A program made the translations under genes and the position numbers. This document shows, piece after piece, positions 1 to 5,612 of a stretch of DNA of 6,088 nt; position 1 is the stretch's first letter; each line of letters starts with the position of its first letter. The DNA comes from CAZBSE01 sp964561115 (GTDB lineage: Bacteria; Actinomycetota; Humimicrobiia; Humimicrobiales; Humimicrobiaceae). The stretch covers positions 1 through 6,088 of the forward strand of contig CAZLOE010000044.1 of the NCBI GenBank assembly GCA_964561115.1, given 5' to 3'. Below the pieces are notes generated by a model that made no database searches, was not told the origin of the DNA, and saw nothing but the letters and a program-made list of their open reading frames with translations.

Positions 1-690
1 ATCAAAACCCCGCGGTGCATAAGCATGGGTTGAGAAATCTATATGGATATTGGTGACATTTCCCCGCCCTGCCTCGGGGGCTTCTGTTTTATATGGAAAA
101 GGTATGCCTTCGCCTTCAAGGGGATAACCAAGCTGAGCTGCTTTTTCTCTTAATTTTATTACTGACATAAAAGCCGTATGTTCCTGTATTGAACTTCTAT
201 TCCAATCTCTCCAGTAGGGAGCCTGTCCGGTGATGGAGCTGCTGCCGGATCTATCAGACATTGCACTTAATACATACATTCCCAGATCTTGTATTTTCTT
301 GTAACACTCTGGGTAAGTACCAAAAAAAGCGTAAATCGGATTAAATCCCCTGGCAATTTCCGCATAATAGGGTCTTGCACTTCTGACCGGGCCTACTACA
401 GGTGCATTATTGGAATTATAAATAGCAACAAATCTGGTTATGCCGTATTCATCTACAACCTCAAATACCACATCTGCGAAGATAAGCCCGGATTGAGGTC
501 TGGCTGCAAAACTGTTTTCAACCATTACTGCAACTGGTCTCGTGCCTGTTCCTGAACTCGGGAGGTCTGACACCGTCTGAGATATTTTTGATTGGCTGCT
601 CCATCCCGAAAGAGGAATTATTGCCATAAGAGTTAAAATCAAAAAAGATGTAATTAAAACCAGATAAAGCTTTTTCCTTCTGTAATTCAT
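1..690 (-). CDS. DUF3048 (YerB-like) exported protein, C-terminus cut by window edge
   Basis: The minus-strand frame from the ATG at 690 stays open for 230 codons to the window edge, so the C-terminal part is missing. The N-terminus has a basic start (MNYRRKK) and one hydrophobic segment at about residues 8-29, a signal peptide or signal anchor; no lipobox cysteine is visible. After a short Ser/Thr-rich linker come motifs I recognise from DUF3048: RPVAVMVEN (51-59), ARPQSGL (63-69), a GITRFVAIY stretch (83-91) and GPVRSARPYY (100-109). The family is secreted or membrane-anchored, and its biochemical role is not established; B. subtilis YerB is a member. I chose this start because it gives a proper signal sequence. 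Its ribosome site is weak: GGGAA at 698-702, or AAGGAA at 704-709 with a long 13-nt spacer. It is transcribed divergently from the DegV gene, probably from the extended -10 at 735-743. Confidence 0.88.
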   Translation of the reverse strand, partial: MNYRRKKLYLVLITSFLILTLMAIIPLSGWSSQSKISQTVSDLPSSGTGTRPVAVMVENSFAARPQSGLIFADVVFEVVDEYGITRFVAIYNSNNAPVVGPVRSARPYYAEIARGFNPIYAFFGTYPECYKKIQDLGMYVLSAMSDRSGSSSITGQAPYWRDWNRSSIQEHTAFMSVIKLREKAAQLGYPLEGEGIPFPYKTEAPEAGRGNVTNIHIDFSTHAYAPRGFD

Positions 691-734
691 AAGAATATTC
701 CCGTTCCTTATTTTTTTATAAAAATTTATTAACG

Positions 735-743
735 ATTATAGCA
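735..743 (-). promoter_or_regulatory. Extended -10 promoter element for the DUF3048 gene
   Basis: Read on the minus strand this is TGCTATAAT, a perfect extended -10 (TGn plus TATAAT). Transcription would start near 728 and give a leader of about 37 nt before the ATG at 690. No good -35 hexamer lies at 16-18 bp, which is tolerable for extended -10 promoters. The surrounding DNA is very AT-rich, so chance matches are possible. Confidence 0.45.
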
Positions 744-744
744 C

Positions 745-750
745 TATAAT
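745..750 (+). promoter_or_regulatory. Candidate -10 element for the DegV gene
   Basis: A consensus TATAAT sits on the plus strand, about 104 bp before the DegV start, and would give a leader of roughly 95 nt. I see no convincing -35 at 17 bp (the bases there are AAATTT). A TTGCCA at 759-764 resembles a -35 but has no good -10 at the right distance. This is a low-confidence call in AT-rich DNA. Confidence 0.25.
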
Positions 751-841
751 TAATATGTTTGCCAGTTTAATTTAAAACTTAAAAAAAATAGTATTTTTTT
801 ATTTAAAATATTGTAAAATAAATTGCAAGTCTCAATAAATG

Positions 842-850
842 AAAGGCGGG
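842..850 (+). promoter_or_regulatory. Ribosome binding site that sets the DegV start
   Basis: AAAGGCGGG lies just before the ATG at 854; AAAGG ends 7 nt upstream of that codon. An earlier in-frame ATG at 839 would place this site inside the gene and has no Shine-Dalgarno of its own. Starting at 854 also gives the usual DegV N-terminus (MENIAIVTDTTSDIP), so 854 is preferred. Confidence 0.7.
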
Positions 851-853
851 ACA

Positions 854-2212
854 ATGGAAAATATTGCCATAGTCACTGACACAACATCTGATATACCGGA
901 AAAAATGGTTAAAAAGTACAAAATAATAATTGTACCCCTGTATGTTGGATTTGGCGGTAAATTATATCTGGAGGGAAAAGAAATAACCAGCAAAGAAGTA
1001 TATGAAAAATTACTGACTGGGGTAAGAATACATACCTCCACACCTTCTGTGGGAGATTTTATGGAAGTCTACAGGAATTTGATAGAGAAAGAGAAAAAGA
1101 CTTTGATCTATTCGATCCATGTCAGTTCAAAACTCTCTGCAACGATCAATTCAGCCGAACAGGCTAAAAAATTCTTCCCAAAGGCCAGGATCAAGGTTGT
1201 TGATTCTAAAACTGCCGCTATTAACCTGGGCTTTATTGTCCTGGGAGCTGCAAGAGCGGCATCGCGGGGCGAAAGCGAGGAAAGAATAGACAGTATTATT
1301 GATTTTGCAATAAGAAAGAATAAGATGTTTGCCACCTTTGAGAATTTTGAATATTTGTTTAGAGGAGGCAGGGCGCCTTTCCTGGGGAAGTTCCTGGCCA
1401 GGTCTATCATATTAAAGCCCATTATTACCATAGGCAGTGACGGCAAAGTAAAATTAAAGAAATTTGCAAGAAACAAAAGAAATTCTATTATTGAACTTTA
1501 CAAGCAGATAAGAAAAGATCCCTTTTATACTGGTAAAAAGAAGATCGGTATTTTCTACGGTTCTGATATAAATCCGGCACTGGAGCTTAAAAAGATGGTA
1601 AAAGAAGACAGCAGGATCAAAATCGATGAGTTGATCTTAACTGAAGTGACAACAGTTATGAGTGCTCATACAGGTCCCGGGATCTGGGGGGTATCCTCCT
1701 GTCCTGTAATGCCTGACAATAAAAAAATAGGAATAGGAGGTTTTATTATGAGTAAAGATTATAAAGAGTTATCAGAAAAGAGTATTAACGAATTAAAGGA
1801 AGCCCTCAAGGATTTATCTTTTAAGAGCAAAGAAGCCTTAAAATATGCATCAAAGGACTTAACCGAAAAGAGCAGAGACGTTTTAAAGAATGCTCTCAAG
1901 AATTTAACTGAAAAAAGTAAGGATGTCTTTGATGATATTTCTGAAAAAAGTAAAGACACTTTTGACAGTCTGTCTAAAAAAGGTAAATTGGTCACCAAGG
2001 AACTTTCCGAAAGAGGTAAAGTAACAGCAATAGACTTATCTTTAAGAAGCAAAGAAAAAGCAAAAGACCTGTCGGGTAAAAGCAAGCAGGCTTTAAAAAA
2101 AGCTTTGAGTGATTTATCAGAGAAGAGCAAGGCTGCTTCAAAGGATCTATCTGATAAGAGTAAAAAGGCTTTAAAAGAGGCGCTGATAAAGTTAGCTGAT
2201 AAAATTGAATAA
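854..2212 (+). CDS. DegV-family fatty-acid-binding protein with a long 11/15-residue-repeat C-terminal extension
   Basis: Residues 1 to about 285 are a full DegV domain. It has IAIVTDTTSDIP at the N-terminus, the TSTPS motif (61-65), HVSSKLSAT (89-97), an RGGR motif (170-173) and HTGPG (272-276). DegV/FakB proteins bind a fatty acid in a cleft lined by the TSTPS-type and second Ser motifs. In Firmicutes they present it to the kinase FakA for phospholipid synthesis; no FakA gene is visible here, so that partner is inferred. Family members usually end near 280-290 residues, but this frame runs to 452. Residues 305-452 are a lysine-rich helical repeat tail. The linker (about 286-298) includes GIGG, encoded by a strong Shine-Dalgarno that precedes an in-frame ATG (codon 299). 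The tail may thus be made separately, or the frame may result from an indel in the G6 run at 1686-1691. The DegV assignment is secure; the one-piece product is not. Confidence 0.85.
   Translation: MENIAIVTDTTSDIPEKMVKKYKIIIVPLYVGFGGKLYLEGKEITSKEVYEKLLTGVRIHTSTPSVGDFMEVYRNLIEKEKKTLIYSIHVSSKLSATINSAEQAKKFFPKARIKVVDSKTAAINLGFIVLGAARAASRGESEERIDSIIDFAIRKNKMFATFENFEYLFRGGRAPFLGKFLARSIILKPIITIGSDGKVKLKKFARNKRNSIIELYKQIRKDPFYTGKKKIGIFYGSDINPALELKKMVKEDSRIKIDELILTEVTTVMSAHTGPGIWGVSSCPVMPDNKKIGIGGFIMSKDYKELSEKSINELKEALKDLSFKSKEALKYASKDLTEKSRDVLKNALKNLTEKSKDVFDDISEKSKDTFDSLSKKGKLVTKELSERGKVTAIDLSLRSKEKAKDLSGKSKQALKKALSDLSEKSKAASKDLSDKSKKALKEALIKLADKIE
1734..1740 (+). promoter_or_regulatory. Strong internal Shine-Dalgarno at the DegV domain boundary
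   Basis: TAGGAGG, containing a complete AGGAGG, ends 7 nt before an in-frame ATG at 1748. It is a better ribosome site than the one used by the DegV gene itself. Its place exactly where the DegV domain should have ended suggests a real second start rather than a chance match. Confidence 0.6.
1748..2212 (+). other. Possible separate 154-residue helical-repeat protein (alternative start inside the DegV frame)
   Basis: Starting at the ATG preceded by AGGAGG, this would encode 154 residues consisting almost wholly of the 11/15-residue repeats. The product is rich in Lys, Ser, Asp, Glu, Leu and Ala, has no Cys or Trp, and has no signal peptide or membrane segment, so it would be a soluble or membrane-surface helical protein. 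The composition resembles LEA group 3, synuclein-like or apolipoprotein-like 11-mer helices. That is a resemblance of pattern, not a demonstrated homology. It could be an internally initiated second product, or the original downstream gene of a DegV operon. No function can be assigned. Confidence 0.5.
1766..2209 (+). repeat. Degenerate 11/15-codon tandem repeats (consensus DLSEKSKxALK)
   Basis: In DegV numbering from the ATG at 854, units begin at residues 305, 320, 335, 350, 361, 372, 383, 394, 405, 420, 431 and 446. The spacings are 15, 15, 15, 11, 11, 11, 11, 11, 15, 11, 15. The 15-residue units carry one extra helical turn, usually of the type KxAL or similar. Both lengths (11 per 3 turns, 15 per 4 turns) suit a straight or right-handed helix rather than a classical heptad coiled coil. 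The repeats have diverged at DNA level, so they are not a recent tandem expansion. Confidence 0.85.
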
Positions 2213-2221
2213 GACAGATAA

Positions 2222-2321
2222 NNNNNNNNNNNNNNNNNNNNNNNNNNNNNNNNNNNNNNNNNNNNNNNNNNNNNNNNNNNNNNNNNNNNNNNNNNNNNNN
2301 NNNNNNNNNNNNNNNNNNNNN
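2222..2321. other. Scaffold gap (100 N)
   Basis: Exactly 100 N, the usual placeholder for a gap of unknown length. The DegV gene points into it from the left and the PhoU gene from the right, so their terminators and possibly further genes lie in the missing sequence. Linkage of the two halves depends on the scaffolding. Confidence 0.95.
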
Positions 2322-2338
2322 TTACATGATCTTGGAGA

Positions 2339-3010
2339 CTAATTATCGGAGTGAAAAACTCTGTAATCTCCTGTTAGAAAATATTGGACCCTTTCACTGA
2401 TACTGACGGCATGATCACCTATTCTTTCCATATATCTGCTGGTAAGCAAGATATTAGTAATTATCTTTGTACTTTCTTTACTGCTGTAATCGGAAGTATA
2501 TAGTTTTTTTATAATTACTTTCTGCATGTCATCTACATCATCATCTATCTTTCCCAATTTAGAGGCTGATTCAAGGTCCCTGTCCTTAAATGCTGCTGAC
2601 GATTTTGATAGTTCCAGCATGACCAGATTTTTCATTTCTACCAGTAATTCTTTTATATTTTTATCAAGGTATGGAGTTTTAAGTTTGGCTAATCTTTTAG
2701 CGACCCTGGCGATATTAACGGAAAGATTACCGATACGTTCCAGGTGTATGATTATATTGCTTATGGAGTGTAGGTATCTTAGGTCTATGGCAACAGGTTG
2801 ATATTCCGCCTGAAGCACTATACATTTTTCTTCAATTGAAATCTCATAATCATCAATTTTGGCATCTTTATCTATAACATTCTGGGCTAAATCGGTATTA
2901 TAATCAACCAGTGCATTTACTGAATTGCACACAGCATTTTGAGCCAGGTTACTCATTGATATTACATTTTTGGTTATCCTTTCTATCTGTCTATTGAATG
3001 TTTCCCTCAT
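2339..3010 (-). CDS. phoU: Phosphate-specific transport regulator PhoU
   Basis: The 223-residue product matches the usual PhoU length of about 215-235 and is all-helical with two PhoU repeats. The signature metal-binding segments are LERIGNLSVNIA (90-101) in the first repeat and ERIGDHAVSISE (195-206) in the second. PhoU proteins are cytoplasmic and restrain phosphate uptake and Pho signalling. In genomes with Na/Pi transporters they probably act on those as well. The gene begins 17 bp after the Na/Pi cotransporter stop on the same strand, so the two are almost certainly co-transcribed. There is no clear Shine-Dalgarno in the spacer (only AAAG), so translation may be coupled. The first motif has Asn95 where the family ExxxD pattern normally has Asp, so one metal site may be weakened. 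The gene ends with TAG just before the assembly gap; no terminator is visible. Confidence 0.93.
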   Translation of the reverse strand: MRETFNRQIERITKNVISMSNLAQNAVCNSVNALVDYNTDLAQNVIDKDAKIDDYEISIEEKCIVLQAEYQPVAIDLRYLHSISNIIIHLERIGNLSVNIARVAKRLAKLKTPYLDKNIKELLVEMKNLVMLELSKSSAAFKDRDLESASKLGKIDDDVDDMQKVIIKKLYTSDYSSKESTKIITNILLTSRYMERIGDHAVSISERVQYFLTGDYRVFHSDN

Positions 3011-3027
3011 ATTATTAATTCTTTAAG

Positions 3028-4647
3028 TTAATATTGATTAATATCAAGCAAATTTCTTGATATTCCGAATAAGAGGTCTCCTATTCTTTCAAAGTGCAGT
3101 ACAATATCTGAAAAGACGACTCCTGACAGCGGCATACATTCACCTTTCTGAAGCCTTATTAGGTGGCTTATTCTTATTTCTTTTACCATTGAATCTATTT
3201 CAGATTCAATTTTTTTACACTCTTTTAACCGGTTTGAATTATTAGTCTCCATCCCCGATATTAAAGAATTGTAAAGGTTGTTGACTTCATTATATACCAT
3301 ATCTAACTCCTGGTTCGCGACTTTGGTAAAGACCATATTGTTTTCTTCTTTTACCAGCATTAGATATAGAATGCTTTCAGCATGGTCACCGGCTCTTTCA
3401 GCATCATAAGCTATATGAAAAAGATTGGTCAATTTGTTGGAAAGTATCCGGCCTAATGATTGCTGGGAGATTTTGGTCAGGTATCTTATTATATCTTCTG
3501 TGATGCTGTCTACGGCTGATTCCCTGTCAAGCAGCTTTTTTTCTATAATAACATTTTTCTTATAGAGCCTTTCAAATGCAAGGTTGAACATAGTCTGAGT
3601 AATTTTAGTTACTCTTAATAATTCCTTTTTTGTCTGTTCCAGTGATAGTGAGGGAGTCTGAATCAATCTTTTATCAAGGTACAGCGCATTTTTATGCACT
3701 GTTATATCCTTGCCTGGAAAAAGTTTTGTAACTATTTTTTCAAATAGTCCGATCATTGGAAAAAGTATTATAGTGGTCACCAAATTGAAAGTAGTATGAA
3801 TATTTGCTATCTGATGCGGGATGCTTTTTCCGGTTAAATTTACGATTAACGGCTGGAGCCTGAAACCATATAATAAGACCGCAAAAATTATGGTACCAAA
3901 AATATTAAAAATCAAATGAGAAAAGGCAGTCCTTTTAGCGGTAATTGTTGTACCTATACTTGATATTAGAGCAGTGGAACATGTGCCGATATTGTCTCCT
4001 ATCAAAATAGGAATAGCAGCTTCTATGGGGAGAAGACCCTGTGTGCCAAGGGCTATAAGAAGCCCGATTGTAGCAGAGCTGCTCTGCAGTAAGGCAGTAA
4101 GCCCCAGGCCGGCTAAGATTCCATAGAATGGGTTGCTGCTGAAAACTAAGAAAAAGTTTTTGAAAACTTCGTTTTCCCTTAATGGCTCCAGTGCGCCTTT
4201 CATTACAGTCATCCCGAGAAAAACAAGCCCAAGACCTATTATAGTCATTCCAATATTTTTATATCTTCTCCTCTTGCATAAAAAATGCATCAAAAATCCG
4301 ATGATTATCAGAGGGAATGCCAGGATGTCTATTTTAAAAGATACAATCTGGGCGGTAACCGTTGTACCGATATTGGCACCCATTATTATTCCTATTGCCT
4401 GTCTTAGAGTTATAAGGCCGGCATTTACAAAACCTACTGCCAGTACAGATGTTGCGCTGCTGCTTTGGATTAGCATGGTGGTAAAAAGACCTACCAGCAC
4501 AGTGGACCACGATCTTTTAGTGAGGGTGTTTACTACTGTTTTTAATTTGTTGGATGTGACTTTCTGAAGACTATTGCTGAGTCTGCTTATACCGAAAATA
4601 AAAAGGGCTAATCCTCCAAGTACTTCTATTACTAATTTAATATACAT
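3028..4647 (-). CDS. Na/Pi cotransporter family protein with C-terminal PhoU-like domain
   Basis: The 539-residue membrane protein has the two inverted Na_Pi_cotrans repeats of the NptA/YjbB type. The first carries QSSSATS at 61-67 and GANIGTT at 90-96; the second carries QSSSATI at 188-194 and GDNIGTC at 217-223. Several hydrophobic helices cover residues 1 to about 305. The QSSS motifs form the substrate and sodium site in the SLC34-related family, so sodium-coupled phosphate movement across the inner membrane is expected; the direction (uptake or export) cannot be read from sequence. Residues of about 340-539 are a cytoplasmic PhoU-like helical domain with ERAGD (417-421) and ERIGD (520-524), an architecture common in bacteria. 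The start at 4647 gives the usual N-terminus leading into GGLALFIFG. No Shine-Dalgarno precedes it, and a short leader from the -10 at 4686-4691 is likely. The separate phoU follows after 17 bp. Confidence 0.93.
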   Translation of the reverse strand: MYIKLVIEVLGGLALFIFGISRLSNSLQKVTSNKLKTVVNTLTKRSWSTVLVGLFTTMLIQSSSATSVLAVGFVNAGLITLRQAIGIIMGANIGTTVTAQIVSFKIDILAFPLIIIGFLMHFLCKRRRYKNIGMTIIGLGLVFLGMTVMKGALEPLRENEVFKNFFLVFSSNPFYGILAGLGLTALLQSSSATIGLLIALGTQGLLPIEAAIPILIGDNIGTCSTALISSIGTTITAKRTAFSHLIFNIFGTIIFAVLLYGFRLQPLIVNLTGKSIPHQIANIHTTFNLVTTIILFPMIGLFEKIVTKLFPGKDITVHKNALYLDKRLIQTPSLSLEQTKKELLRVTKITQTMFNLAFERLYKKNVIIEKKLLDRESAVDSITEDIIRYLTKISQQSLGRILSNKLTNLFHIAYDAERAGDHAESILYLMLVKEENNMVFTKVANQELDMVYNEVNNLYNSLISGMETNNSNRLKECKKIESEIDSMVKEIRISHLIRLQKGECMPLSGVVFSDIVLHFERIGDLLFGISRNLLDINQY

Positions 4648-4685
4648 AAATCAAGGTAAATTTGAAATTTTAATAGTCCAACGTG

Positions 4686-4714
4686 ATTATAATAAAATAT
4701 AGTGAATTATTGAA
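4686..4714 (-). promoter_or_regulatory. Candidate promoter of the Na/Pi cotransporter-phoU operon
   Basis: On the minus strand there is a perfect TATAAT (4686-4691), a 17-bp spacer, and TTCAAT (4709-4714), which matches only three of six -35 positions. Transcription would start near 4679, giving a leader of about 31 nt. It lies in the 80-bp space after the CAP gene and would let the phosphate genes be expressed on their own. I saw no operator or Pho-box-like direct repeat. Confidence 0.4.
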
Positions 4715-4727
4715 TAAGAAACTTTGG

Positions 4728-5489
4728 TCAATTAGTAAATATGATAGTTACAATTCTTGTATCGCCTCTATCCATCACGCTTATCCCAAGCTTTCTGTAA
4801 TGGGGGCTGTAGATGTTTGCTTTGTGTACTTCTATATTCAACCAGGCGTGCATCACAGCTTCAGGAGATCTCAGTGACGATGGAGAGCATTTATACAGAT
4901 TTTCGCCTCCATAAGCAAAAGCAACTCCATTTTCTCTAAGGATATTAAATACATTTTTACCGTCGGGAGTATAGTGGGAGAAGTAATTTCTGTTATGCAT
5001 ATCTGTATTTCTTGAGAAGGCAATATTTGTTAGAGCCTGATTGGTATTTAATACAGGAAGGCCATTTTTTATTCTTATATCGTTGATAAGCTGGAGCAGC
5101 CTGGCTTCCAGATAATTCTGATTCTGCACCTGGCTTTCCTGCGTAGGAGAATTGGTCTGTTCCTGGGCAGATTCAGAGGTTTCTTGCTGAGCCTTTGCAT
5201 CATTTTTAGAATTTTGGATTTCTTTATTTTTTTGAGCCAGTTCATTTAAAGATTCGGTTAAAAGGAAATTTATTTCTTCGGCACTGATTTGGCTGCTTTC
5301 AGTAGTTCCGGATTTTAAAGTAATTGTATCGGGCGAATTTATATTCTTTTTACTTTCAAGAGCCGAATAAGAACTCTTGTTAAGAATAGGTGAGCCGAAG
5401 CTGTATATATCATTTGACTGGAAAAAAGATACTATCCCGTAAGCAATTCCTGTTAGGAGCAGCGGGACTATAATAATAGCGGTAAACAC
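4728..5489 (-). CDS. Membrane-anchored or secreted CAP/SCP-domain protein
   Basis: From the GTG at 5489 the frame gives 253 residues. A hydrophobic segment (about 2-23) forms a signal peptide or anchor. A low-complexity linker rich in Gln, Ser, Glu and Asn (about 80-125) follows, then a CAP domain (about 126-253) ending in VTIIFTN. The four conserved CAP residues are visible: His172 in YFSHYTPDG, Glu196 in GGENLYKC, Glu210 in SPEAVMHAW and His222 in EVHKANIY. Bacterial CAP proteins of this layout (YkwD-like) are extracytoplasmic and their activity is mostly unknown. The start is doubtful: GTG 5489 has no ribosome site, and the coding frame stays open upstream to a TAA at 5529-5531. That upstream part would add a basic N-terminus (PRSSINKA) before the hydrophobic helix, as a signal sequence should have. 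A good AGGAG at 5522-5526 precedes ATA 5514-5516 at 5 nt, but no ATG, GTG or TTG exists there. Confidence 0.88.
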   Translation of the reverse strand: MFTAIIIVPLLLTGIAYGIVSFFQSNDIYSFGSPILNKSSYSALESKKNINSPDTITLKSGTTESSQISAEEINFLLTESLNELAQKNKEIQNSKNDAKAQQETSESAQEQTNSPTQESQVQNQNYLEARLLQLINDIRIKNGLPVLNTNQALTNIAFSRNTDMHNRNYFSHYTPDGKNVFNILRENGVAFAYGGENLYKCSPSSLRSPEAVMHAWLNIEVHKANIYSPHYRKLGISVMDRGDTRIVTIIFTN

Positions 5490-5521
5490 AGCTTTGTTTA
5501 TACTTGATCTGGGTATGATTA

Positions 5522-5526
5522 CTCCT
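5522..5526 (-). promoter_or_regulatory. Shine-Dalgarno of the CAP gene, not paired with a standard start codon
   Basis: Minus-strand AGGAG lies 32 nt before the GTG at 5489, too far to serve it. Five nucleotides downstream is ATA (5514-5516), and ATC (5517-5519) is nearer; both are in the CAP frame. Either a non-standard start or a base error in the assembly is implied. Confidence 0.5.
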
Positions 5527-5554
5527 ATTTAATATCTTTAATAAATCAGGAAAA

Positions 5555-5577
5555 TTTTACCAAAAAAGCTGGTAAAA
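5555..5577 (-). terminator. Weak hairpin, possible terminator after the DsrE-like gene
   Basis: TTTTACC (5555-5561) and GGTAAAA (5571-5577) form a 7-bp stem with a 9-nt loop. On the minus strand the stem is followed by TTTT. It lies about 36 nt past the DsrE-like stop and before the CAP ribosome site, where a terminator would be expected. The stem has only two G-C pairs, so it would be weak. Confidence 0.3.
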
Positions 5578-5612
5578 AAGAATGACTAAATGTTCATTTA
5601 TTTTTTAAAATT

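Larger units (their letters stand above)
735..750. repeat. Perfect palindrome made of two opposed -10 hexamers
   Basis: ATTATAG-CA-CTATAAT is a 7-bp perfect inverted repeat with a 2-bp centre, in the middle of the divergent DUF3048/DegV intergenic region. Each arm carries one TATAAT pointing outward. It could be overlapping divergent promoters, an operator, or both. Further right, 782-800 is a second AT-only palindrome (9 bp on each side of a central G) built from an A-run and a T-run. Nothing else recognisable lies in 691-841. Confidence 0.5.

Noticed and set aside
289..555. Plus-strand open frame of 88 codons opposite the DUF3048 gene
   Set aside because: It lies wholly antisense to a frame with clear family motifs, and its translation has no recognisable domain and no ribosome site.
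839..853. Earlier in-frame ATG for the DegV gene
   Set aside because: It would place the Shine-Dalgarno inside the gene and add residues MKGGT that are simply the translated ribosome site. The 854 start fits the family.
1759..2130. Minus-strand open frame of 123 codons opposite the DegV tail
   Set aside because: Its repetitive Leu/Ser/Phe-rich translation is the mirror of the plus-strand Lys/Ser/Leu repeats. It is a shadow of a repetitive coding region.
1766..2209. CRISPR array or recent DNA tandem repeat
   Set aside because: The periodicity is at protein level (33 and 45 bp) with degenerate DNA, no constant repeats and no unique spacers.
4133..4567. Plus-strand open frame of 144 codons inside the Na/Pi cotransporter gene
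   Set aside because: It is antisense to conserved membrane-repeat coding sequence, and its hydrophobic look comes from the complementary codons.
4683..4939. Two short plus-strand open frames (starting at 4683 and 4757) overlapping the CAP gene end
   Set aside because: Both are antisense to the conserved CAP-domain C-terminus and show no family features.
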